This document shows positions 54,725-64,000 of a stretch of 64,000 nt of DNA, piece by piece. Numbering within the stretch: position 1 is the stretch's first letter; each line of letters starts with the position of its first letter. The notes below the pieces were generated by a model that had not been told where the DNA came from, made no database searches, and was given only the letters and a program-made list of their open reading frames with translations. The stretch lies in the NCBI GenBank assembly GCA_020746105.1, contig CM036633.1, positions 11,020,501-11,084,500 of the forward strand, in the 5' to 3' direction. Made by a program: the position numbers and the translations under genes. Origin of the DNA: Trogon surrucura (Eukaryota; Chordata; Aves; Trogoniformes; Trogonidae).

Positions 54725-57182
54725 GTAAGATTAAGTTCACCAGTTAAGGTTATCTCCCCAACACTTTTCTGTAGAAACCTGGTAACAAAGTCAAATTCCA
54801 AATGTAAGGCCTGAAAAGAGAATAAACTCGGATGTCAGAGTTTGCAGAACACATGCCACTGCCTCAAGAACAAAGGTTGTGCAGCTCTGTAGGTATTTAC
54901 TACCCAAAATAAATAATCAGCAACACTATGGTCCTTCTGGCAATCAGTTGCGATGTGATTCCAGATCTGAGTGTGCTGGTTAAAGGCGGAAATATAATTT
55001 GTTTCCTTGTCATTTTTCTTGGTTTTCAGAGTTGTCCTTAGGTAAATGTGTGTAAAATTATAATTGCTAGAAAATGACAGTCTGTAAAAGCTTTTGTGTC
55101 CTTCCAGATGATGTGTTTGGCCCTAGGACTCAATGACAGAAAAAACTTCTCCTCTGTAGACTGTAGGTGTTGGATAGGGGTATCCCCCCTTCTCCCCTGC
55201 CCCGGAGGAAAAGGAAGACTTAGAGCTACACGGTGTGTTTATTGGGTTTTTTTCCCCTGGTGTTGTAACAAAGAACAAGGTATGAATAATTTGGCACAAA
55301 GCATATGAAAGCCGTGCACAATGTGATAGGAGATACGTACATTATTCCTGCTTGCTCCTCCAGACCCAGCTTCCCCTGCATTGAGTGGGTGCGGGGCTTG
55401 GGAACAGTTGTGACATCCCTGAAAATCCACCTGGATATGATTTTGTACCTGAAAGGAACAAAGGACACTTCTGGCAAGAAAAACGAGCAAAAGGGTCATT
55501 GGAAACGAGGCTGCTCTCCAGGAGCTGGGATGTTTCCCTGCTTTCCAGCACAGCCCGGGCAATGCAGGCTGTCGGAGCTGCAGGTGGAGGGAAGTGCTGC
55601 TGCACATAGCTGGGATGTCTCTGGGGAGGTGTGAGAAACCTGATAGCTTCTCTTTGCTGAGGCTACTTGTTCTCTCCCTCGTGGCTGACAAGTTTCCGGG
55701 GATACTTATATCCTACCACCTGGGAAAGCTTCTCATCCCACTGGAAAAAAGAACAAACACCCCAACAAACCGCAAACATGCAGAAACCCAATGTGATATC
55801 AAGCAGGGCTTTGTATCTAGAGAGGATGAGGAGAAATCGTGTCCATAATTCACCTACATCTCCACAGCAGCTGCTGGTTAGCACAGGCCCCCCGAGAGCA
55901 ATCCCGCAACCCCAGCCATGGTGCTCAGCAGGGTGAACCCCAGGCTCTGTGCCTGTACTGACCTCTGCTCTGCCAAGCAAAGGTGGCTAATTTAAACCTC
56001 CCAGGAAAGTGAAGCCCTTGGCTAGCCGTGGCTAAGCCTCAGTTCCCCTCTCCTCCCTAGACTCCCTAGCCATTGCAGTTAAACCGCTGTGTTTGTGTTT
56101 TGCCAGCTACACTGCTAATACAGAATGTGTTTAACAGAGTGAACACATTGGCCTCCCTATTGCAGATCGATTGCCGTGTCTATCTGCCAAGCTCTCAGAG
56201 AAAAAAAGCACTTGCAGGTATTTTCTGAATTGCCTGCAGACCCCTCAAGCACCTTCTCTCACATTTCTCTATTCGTTTCTTCCTTGCTCCTGTCTTCAAA
56301 AAAATGAAGACAACCCTAGCACCAGGGCTGCTGCTGGTGTGTGGGTGTGCCTGGTGCATTTTGGATGCTGTTGAGTTGGTACGTGGATGAGGGAACATCA
56401 CGAAGTACAGCTAGAGCAGAGAAAAGGGGTTTTCTGTCCAGAGCAGGAGGAGGCTGAAAGATTTTCTGTGCAGAGAAAGGGACGTGGCACAAAGATTTTG
56501 TCCTGCTCCTTCCTTAATTCTGGGTCCCACTTGCCTATCACTGAGCTGTTTTCTGGAGCTGCTTTCTTTTGTGGTACGGCAAACAGCAGCATTTACTGAT
56601 CTGAAATTACTCAGCCTGTCACTGCAAAACCTAAACTGTGACCAAGGTAGAAAGGCAAAGTACTCTGAGGCACTGCTGTTTCCTTTGTGTCCAGCCAGTT
56701 TGCTTCTCTATACTTCAACAGCTTTCAGCTCCTGGACTGGGAATACCATTCCTCCCCCCTGCAAATGCTAAAGGGTTTCTTCCCTAGCCCTCCAAGGTTT
56801 CTTCTGGTGAGGATTTTAAATAGTGGCATTAAATTTTGCTGGCCAAGGGAGGCACCTGTCCCAGGGTAGTTATTTTTAGCGGTAGAGCTGACATCCAATA
56901 CGGTAGCCCAAGCTATAAAAGTTGGCCAGCATCATCTCCCTGTGAGTTATGTTTTGCTTCAGCATGATTAACTGGAGTTAAAAAATGAGTTTTGAGGGCA
57001 TATAAACAGAAAATCAGAAGAATTGCTTGGAAGCATAAATCACACAAATATTAAATGGGAAAGTACATCCAAATTGGTACTTGTTTGCTCAAAGCTATTT
57101 AAATTAAGGGAAATACCATCCCTTCTCAGGACAGATAGTTCATCATTTCCTCAGATGAGGCCTGAACCAGTGAAGGCCTAAA
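54725..57182. other. Non-coding stretch, nothing recognised
   Basis: A reverse frame of 150 codons (55239-55691) overlaps several forward frames in a GC-richer patch around 55340-55640. None is recognisable and no splice pair frames them. Other frames at 55663-55980 and 56484-56771 are likewise unremarkable. Confidence 0.4.
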
Positions 57183-57209
57183 GTAATGCTCTGGAGCCCA
57201 GAGCATTAC
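57183..57209. repeat. Perfect 12-base hairpin, 3-base loop
   Basis: GTAATGCTCTGG (57183-57194) and CCAGAGCATTAC (57198-57209) are exact inverted copies separated only by AGC. A 12-base perfect stem with so short a loop is not expected by chance in a window of this size (roughly a few percent, by simple 4-to-the-minus-12 reasoning). No T-run or promoter is next to it. Confidence 0.85.
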
Positions 57210-58803
57210 CAACACCGGGAGTGGACGGCAGAATGTTTTCTGTCTCCCTCTTTGGTTTCTCCATGAAAATGGTCACATGAGGATGGACTGTGGCCATGAG
57301 AGAAATGAGTTTCGGAGACAACCTCAGCAGAGAGGTCACAGCTGGACACCTGTCTCTCCAGTTTCTCCATTTCAGCCTCATGGCAGCAACAAAAAGAATA
57401 TTCTTTCTTATCTTTAACACAAACTGGTCTTTTAATACTCTTGCTGATGCTGGCAATGAAATAAAGGGCAAGAAAGCCCATTCAAAAATTGAAATTTTTG
57501 AGATTTACAGTATCCCTGTGAGCTGAGGGAAAAAGGGAGCTACCTTTTTCTTTCCTCAAATTTCATTGAAAATACAGAGGAAAATTCATTAGAAATACAA
57601 ACTTTTCAAAGCTATTTCTCCTACAACCCAAGTCTCCTAGAAATATACGTAATGTTTCCATCTCCCTTTGTCTATGAGAGAGCTACAGCTGGGGTATTCA
57701 AGACCACATGTGTATTTTTCTGTGGCAACACACAGAGGTTTCCATCCCAAAGCAAGCTCCCAGTGGGCAAGGTGCTGCACGAACACAGCCTACCCCCAAA
57801 GCCACGATAATCCAAGTGTCTGGGAGCAACAAGGAGTTGTCTTATGCGTAGCTCTGAGATTTTCCCGTTAGCAGTAACAGACATGATTTTTCACTTGTGA
57901 TGAAACCCTAAGTAACAGCATTTCGTGCTACTGGGTGACTGGGTTTGCTCAAGGAAACGGTTATTTATTCACCTGTAAAACAAATGAGTGCTTTCTCTTG
58001 GTTGAAATGTACGCTAGGAACATGCCTCCCTACATATCCCTAAAGCTATATCTCATCTTCCAGCAATGATTCAACATTTCCCTAAGTGTGTTGGCAGCAC
58101 TCAGCTTGAAAGGTGATACTCTACCAGGCATTCCAGTTCTTCACCTGACCAGCGTCATTCACATCCCGCCACCACCATCAGGGCTCTGAATAATGCTCGC
58201 TGCTGAATGCTCACATCATTTTTCATTAGGCACTTCTGTTGGCTTCACGTCCTTTTTGTACATACAACCAATAAACATCAACAGTTTCCAGTAGGTCCAT
58301 TAGGATTTTCTCCCCAGTCTCTCTGGCAGATACGATAGCGCTGTCACATGCTCAGATTTAGTTAACCCCTCCATATGCTGAGCATCTCTCCTCCTCCACT
58401 GCCATCTATGTTTCCTTTCGCTCACCCTGCAGAGTTTCATTTTCACCAATTAGTATTAGTTGTTCTGGATTTTTTTCTTCATCTTGAACACCGCAAAATG
58501 AAAATGCATAGTTTGGGGGCTTGCTTTCATTAAGCACTTTTATATAAAATCTGCTCTTGCATCTTTGTATAGAACCTGCTTCAAAGAAAACAAGAAAGAA
58601 TGCTGGTTTGCTCTCTTATAGTTCCAAGTTTTTCACTGGCTTTACCCACTGATAGATTTATTGAAGTGATGCTAAACCAAGCATGAACTTGGCCTCTAAT
58701 ATTTTAAAATATTAAAAATTAATCAAATTATTCCAAGAAAGCAGCTCATCAAAAATTGCTCAGGAAGCCATCAGGCAGGAATGGGCAGGGTTTGTTTTCC
58801 TGA
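57210..58803. other. Non-coding stretch, nothing recognised
   Basis: Frames at 57178-57526, on both strands, overlap and are unrecognised. Bases 58440-58620 are AT-rich with ACCAATTAGTATTAG near 58445. No repeat family was recognised. Confidence 0.45.
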
Positions 58804-58853
58804 TACTTCAGTCCAGGCAGGGTTTAGCCCTGGTTCAGACACAGACTGAAGTA
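58804..58853. repeat. Composite hairpin with nested stem
   Basis: TACTTCAGTC (58804-58813) and GACTGAAGTA (58844-58853) are perfect 10-base arms. Inside them CAGGG (58818-58822) and CCCTG (58828-58832) form a second stem with a 5-base loop. GGCAGGGTTT also occurs just upstream near 58786 as a direct repeat. The whole is about 50 bases, smaller than a typical vertebrate microRNA precursor. Confidence 0.65.
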
Positions 58854-60999
58854 CCCAGCACCTCTTACTAAACCAGACCAAACTCCTCCAGCAGCCAGTT
58901 GTTAGATATGTTTAAAAAACTAGTAGTTGGAATCAGCTTGCACTGTGCTGTTTCAGGCACAGAGATGTCACAGCACGTGGCCCCCCTGCCACAGTGACAG
59001 CCCCACCGAAGCCTGCATCAATAAAACCCTTCGGTGTTTACCTTGAAAATGCTCCAGCACGTCGATTCGCGTTGCCTCCTGTTTCAAGGCTGGGGGAGAT
59101 GCGTTCCAACTGTTGTGCCTCAGGCTTGTGAAATACTATATGGTGAAGCTAAATGCGTGTTTATTTTAACAATAATAATAGCTTTACATGAGGGGAACCC
59201 CTGATGGACTTGTTCAGCAAGACTGTTAGCGGCTGTAGCTACAGAGCTGTTCCCAGGCTCAGTGCACAACACAGGCTCAGCTGTGCTTACAGGTGAACAA
59301 CCCAAACTGCACCAGTCAGTACCAGCAAGAACATGTCCTGTTTTCCATTCCTGGACCCATCCTCTCCAGCACCTTGTCCATGATGCCAGTGTTTTCCCTT
59401 CAGTTTCCTCAAGTTACAAATGAAAAACTTGGTCCTGGGCTCTTTGCTATCAGCAGTGTGGCTCAGCCCAAGCGTATGTGGAGAGATGCTCATTCAGCTC
59501 CACATCTCAAACTGGGATTTCAAACTCACAGCTCATGGCTTTCCAGCACTTTGATTGAGTTTGGACTCCTCTCTTATTTTCATTTCTTCACTCACAGCAT
59601 TAACCAGCTTACAGCCGACACTCAGAGCCAACCTCACAAGCCACACCACGTTATTTTTGACTCAACCAACCTCTGAGAGGAGTTTATGAATCCTATTCAG
59701 AGAGAGGCAAACTTCCAAAAGAAGTGGAGGTCAGATTTTTCTGGGGGGGAACATCCAGAAAATGTGGGCACCTCTCCAGAGTTTATCCAGCCCAAATAAA
59801 ACTGGCCTCTAACCTAGAAAGCAAGTAAGAGATCCCAAGATGCCAGCTGGATTAGAAGCAAGAATACTCTCCTGGGTGGTAGTCTGGGACTTGTAGTTTT
59901 GGTCTAAGTGAGCAGCCACGAGCCCAAAGGTGATCATTTTATCACCTCATAAAAATTTTGGTGTGAGCCAAGGCTCTGAACACAGGTGAGATTTCATCAT
60001 TTCCTCAAGTGGAAAAAACTAGAGGGACACATTCGTTCCCCTGAGTTGACCTCCGGAGGGCCGGGGGCCTGGATCCAGCTCTGGGCACCACGTGCCACCA
60101 GTGACGTGGGGGACAGCAGTGACTGCCAAGAGGAATGGCTGCAAGGCTGCGAAACAGCTGCTGAAGAAAGAGCAGAGATTTGGATTTGTGCAAGGTGGGA
60201 AAAAGAAAGGAAAGGTACAGGAGAGCTGCTGGAGCAGATGGTGGTGACATCCCTGAAGGCTGCCCTCTAGTTTCTTAGAGGGAGCCATAAGGAGGGAATG
60301 GTTATTTCTTTCCTTTGTCCCTGGGGAAAGAAAAAGAAGGCATTGACATAAGTCATAGCGGCATTGGGGCACTGACACAAGTTAAAGATTTGGAATAATC
60401 TTTCCAGGGAAGCTGTGGGTTGCTTTTCAGTGAGTATTTAAAGAAAGCCCTTCCAGAAAGGACAGAGCTTTGTCTTGCAGCCAAGGCAATGCTGAACTTT
60501 CTGCTCTCCAGCCCAGCCCAAAAGAGGAAGAACAAAATGGGGAGATTTCCTTCTCCCAGAGGGAAATGTGGAAACAGACCACTGTAGCCATCTGGGTGGG
60601 ACCAAGCCCTTTTTTCTCACTACGTCTCATTCAGTTTATTTGTCTTTATTGTTTAACATACAGGCAAGGGGCTTTGACATCTGTTCTAGCCAGAGACAAA
60701 AAGAGGTCTCTTTCTGAACCAAGTTTGCATCTTGTGCTGATCCCTTCTATTTGCATCCTCGGAGAGGCTAAAGTTGGAGGGTAGGACCATACACATCGGT
60801 AAATTATATTTTTATAAACTGGGCTGTAGATATTTTTGTTGGCAGAAACCTGCAGCTTATTGATCTAAGCTCACCTTGTCCCCAACCAAGGACTGGGTGT
60901 TATACGAATACTACAAGCAGCCTGTAAGAGCACTGTGAATGGGACAGGATGAGAGGCTGCAATAAGAGTGTAATCTAAGTAAAAACACTGCATCTGTCT
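58854..60999. other. Non-coding stretch, nothing recognised
   Basis: A forward frame of 127 codons (59293-59676) and a reverse frame of 119 codons (60019-60378) have no recognisable domain. A CACGTG E-box lies near 60089 in a GC-richer patch. No repeat family was recognised. Confidence 0.45.
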
Positions 61000-61270
61000 A
61001 TTTATGGATCTAATAAATTATGTTAGAATTGTGCGGTTATAAATCCAAGCTGTCCAGTAAACCCAACAACTAATTTGTCAGTCGCTCGTCTAGCAATCTG
61101 ACTCTCCGCTGCAATTGCTCACCATGCAGATAACAAGGTGCCTTACAAATCTCTTGGTTAAATGTCATTTGTTTCAGTGCCATAACATGCTATGGATCAT
61201 TGCTCACACACAGTAACCCAATTATATTAACCTGTGCAGCAATACGGTGTAATGACATGACATTAATGCG
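61000..61270. promoter_or_regulatory. Candidate conserved non-coding element
   Basis: About 270 bases without simple repeats hold CAACTAATTTGTCAG near 61067, CCCAATTATATTAACC near 61218 and a small inverted CCATA/TATGG pair near 61180-61195. Several CpGs are retained in AT-rich sequence (near 61035, 61083, 61087, 61108, 61246). Retained CpG plus homeodomain words suggests constraint. Conservation is not measured. Confidence 0.35.
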
Positions 61271-62459
61271 AACACTTCAGAGGTTTCCAACAATTTGGTC
61301 TTTCCTCCGAAGGGGTTTTTCTCCTTGAGCATCTTTCTCCTTCTTTCCCCCCTCCCCCAATGCTTAGAGGCAAAACAGTGTATCTACCCAAACACATCTA
61401 AAATCATCACAATTGCCCAAATAACTGAAGCTCCTTCACAGCTTGGAAAGCAGGCTTGAGCCGTATTACTTGCTGGAATCTCTCCAAATCATAAGTGTTG
61501 CTGTTCCTTCGGCTCCAACTTCTCTTTGGCATTTTGTTAAGAATACCTTTTAAATACAACCCTTTACATTTTGTCAGTATTGACTATGTGACCCTACAGT
61601 AGTGGGGCAAATCAGTACTTTTAAAACACACACAGGGAAAAAAAACAAGTCTAATGAAAGATGAAGCTGTTATTATTTTCCAGCATCAGAGAGAAAGCTG
61701 GCTAAATATGCCAGCAAGTCGGTTGGCTGATTTGCTTTCTGTTTGCATTGCTGCAATAGGCACCAAGTAGCAAAATAGAGACAAAAAGATAAATCTGACA
61801 AAGTCATGTCGTTCAGGCATCCAGTCTTCTGTGTGAGTGGCGTAAATGTAGTGCAGGAGGTAAACAGAATTTGTTGTGTTGTGCTTGGGTTTTTTTTGTA
61901 TTAACAAGCAAATGAGTTTTGAAGTATTGCTCAAAATTCCTTTTATTCTTATTTCTGAGAGAAAAATAGAAGACTGCTGCCTGGCTTCAAGGGCTGTCGC
62001 TGAATAATCTTCAGAGTGCTGTAAAGAGGGTGCAAGAGGGTAAGCAGCCCATTCACAGGGGGATGCGGGTCCGATGGAAAGATGTGAAGGATTTATAGCT
62101 CTGTCTCATGGTGGTAGCTGTTTTCCATCGTTACAGTAAATGAGTGAGGGGGTTATGGGACAGATTCTCATCCTGTGATGATCCTTGACTCTCCACATGG
62201 TTTTCTGGTGAAGGTGACACCACAAGTGGGACAATGTGCCCACACTCTGTGCTCAGAATATGCCCCTATGTTGCTGTGTATTTGTGCCTTTTTTCGGCTT
62301 CTGCAGAGAAGGCAAGTAACCCTCTCGTAAGCATCGGGCTAAACTTGCTGATATCAGCTAAACAGCTTCTTCCTCTAGGAAGAGTTTTAGTAAGTAGAGA
62401 AATAAAGAGGCTCATCTACGACAAATCTTACCTGACACAAACATATTTTGATCAGCGGG
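61271..62459. other. Non-coding stretch, nothing recognised
   Basis: A pyrimidine-rich patch lies at 61315-61362. Frames at 61686-61934 (reverse, 82 codons) and 62234-62485 (forward, 83 codons) are unrecognised. Confidence 0.45.
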
Positions 62460-62690
62460 ACACAATCTGTAACAGGCGCATCTAAATATTATGAAGAAAT
62501 ACGTGGTGATCGGCTCCAAACACACGGCCTGTAATGTATACTTGCTAAATTCCTTCCATTGTGCTGTTAAATGCATCCAGCTGTCCATACGTTAAAGTTA
62601 AATATACTGTACTATAAAGCTGAACTGAGAGTGGAAACTATTAAAATAAACCCAGCTATTTCCCTGTTCTCCCTCTCTCCCCCAATCAAG
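62460..62690. promoter_or_regulatory. Candidate conserved non-coding element
   Basis: Bases 62475-62660 form a repeat-free island with AAATATTATG, TACGTGGTGATCGG and a central stretch of short AT-rich words. CCATTGTGC (SOX-like) lies near 62557. CpGs remain near 62478, 62502, 62510, 62524 and 62590. Function is inferred. Confidence 0.3.
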
Positions 62691-64000
62691 CGTATTTTAG
62701 TTGGGGAAGGAGAAGAGTTATAACAACAGCTATTTGATGAGGTGCTTGGCGATATTAGGGGGAGAGGGGAGCACGAGCGGCAGGGAATGGGAGCAGCCCC
62801 CGTCTGATGGGCAAGGAGAAGTCAGGTCACCTCAGGGTGGGCAAAGGATCCTTCTTGTGAGGAGCAAGCAAAATGCTGCCTGGATGGATCTCACGTGCAT
62901 AGAAAAGATGTGTGGGAAAGGGCAGAGAGAAGGTGATGTTGTCATGGGTGACGGGGGAGGTCTTGGAGAGCCATGATCATCTATCTCATAATGGAATAAA
63001 CCATTTTTTTTTTCTTTAAAAAAGCTTTGGAGTCCATGGGTTGCAAAGCGTGTCCTAACGACTGATTTTGTTTGGTTTCTTATTTATCATTAACCGCTAT
63101 GGAAAAAGCAGAGATAAAACAGCAAGAAGAATATAAACAGGAATGATTCGCAGTTCTTATGGGCAGTGCAGGTTCATGTCTCTTGTCCTAGGATTAGAAT
63201 ACCAAACTGAAAACTCTCTTATCAAGGGGCTGGAGCAAAAGGAACTTGATAGAAAAGCAATAGTCTATGAAAAACCAACTTTTTTTCTAACTAACTTTCA
63301 CCCCACTATTCTAAGGAAGCAAGGCTCGTATTTTCTGTCTGTCTAACACACAATTTCCATTTTTTGTTTGTTTTGGCTTTTAAATCGACAAAAGACATAT
63401 CAAAGACAGCCCTTCTGCTGAAGGAAAGGTAATTACAGCTCAGTCCTTACCCGTTTTGACAGGTAACAGCCAGGGGACCTGTTGGGCCACTTGCCCAGCC
63501 AAAGAGTCAAAGGATGCAAGAGGGCTGGCTTCAGCGCAGATCAAGCCAAAAGCTGATATATTGCATCTTCTTTTGTCTGTTTTGCTTAAAGCAACGCCCA
63601 TACAGAGCAGGGAAATGTCTCCTGGTCGTTCTGTTGCTGCAGATCAGGTGAAGGTTCATATTTAAACACCTTGGCCAAACATGTGCAAATCAGTTTTGTC
63701 CTCCAGTACCTCTCAGTGAATAAAAAATGTTAAAATAAAAAGAAAAAAGGAAACTGTTTCAACACCAGTTTAGCCACACACCAGACGCTGCTCTGTGATG
63801 TGTTTGAGATTTATGTCACTGTAGTGCAATGCAAACACGCGCTGTATCGTACCTCCACAGCATGCTGGATGCAGGGAGAGTGTCAGTACTCTCAGCCAGA
63901 GCATTTACTCCTTGTTAGGGCCGGAAGGCAGGCTTCATATTGAATTTTGCAGATCAAAAAAACCCATAAAAATCAGAGGTGGGAGTGTAGTTTTGCTATA
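62691..64000. other. Non-coding stretch to window end
   Basis: A GC-richer patch at 62755-62960 supports one 91-codon forward frame with no recognisable product. T- and A-rich runs lie near 63005-63025 and 63720-63750. No repeat family or RNA gene was recognised. Confidence 0.45.

Noticed and set aside
55030-55041. 12-base segment between an acceptor-like TTTTCAG and a GTAAAT donor
   Set aside because: It is too short for a normal exon and the donor is weak. Mentioned only because it lies 300 bases from the better 29-base candidate.
55239-55691. 150-codon reverse open frame
   Set aside because: It lies in a GC-richer, stop-poor patch with overlapping open frames on the other strand, and has no recognisable domain or splice boundary.
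59293-59676. 127-codon forward open frame
   Set aside because: No recognised domain, no CpG promoter and no splice signals. Length is compatible with chance in a window this size.
60070-60115. CCACCAGTGACGTGG as a CTCF site
   Set aside because: It lacks the G-rich GGGGGCGC core of the CTCF motif. Only the CCACCAG start agrees.

Overview
The window looks like ordinary vertebrate nuclear DNA with no gene that I can support. It is moderately AT-rich, CpG-poor over most of its length, and has stops in every frame. Open frames are short and scattered on both strands, and none shows a domain I recognise. I see no rRNA, tRNA, CRISPR array or bacterial-type operon. Recognisable interspersed repeats are very sparse: one clear ancient CR1-type LINE remnant (about 13405-13560, antisense), one MIR/CORE-SINE-like remnant (about 11780-11865), one doubtful CR1 scrap (about 51592-51660) and a few short microsatellites. 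A mammalian window of this size would normally hold dozens of SINEs and LINEs. The sparse CR1-dominated content points to a bird, or less likely another sauropsid. This is inference and no species is claimed.

Layout. Long plain stretches alternate with islands of 100-450 bases that look like conserved non-coding elements. These islands are rich in homeodomain cores (TAATTA, TTAATTG), POU octamer-like, SOX-like and FOX-like words, and have few simple repeats. The best ones by eye are 500-650, 1680-2087, 4495-4690, 6700-7130, 10500-10870, 18690-18910, 25430-25740, 26836-27110, 29585-29840, 31000-31450, 34500-35120, 35380-35800, 36960-37400, 40540-40960, 42950-43130, 47190-47580, 49190-49470, 52440-52870, 61000-61270 and 62460-62690. 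Three places (5135-5335, 10248-10440, 34500-35120) keep many more CpG dinucleotides than their surroundings, without reaching the size of a classic CpG-island promoter.

Interpretation. The pattern fits a gene desert or very large intron near a developmental regulator, where distal enhancers are spread over long distances. I could not identify the neighbouring gene. Conservation, which would decide the matter, cannot be measured from one sequence. The few transcript-like signals are a 29-base splice-bounded segment at 54696-54724, a splice-bounded 46-codon N-terminus with a hydrophobic stretch at 23973-24166, and a 191-codon reverse open frame at 40980-41555. All are compatible with chance or with non-coding RNA. 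Several perfect hairpins (57183-57209, 48960-48985, 58804-58853) are the most unusual purely structural signals.
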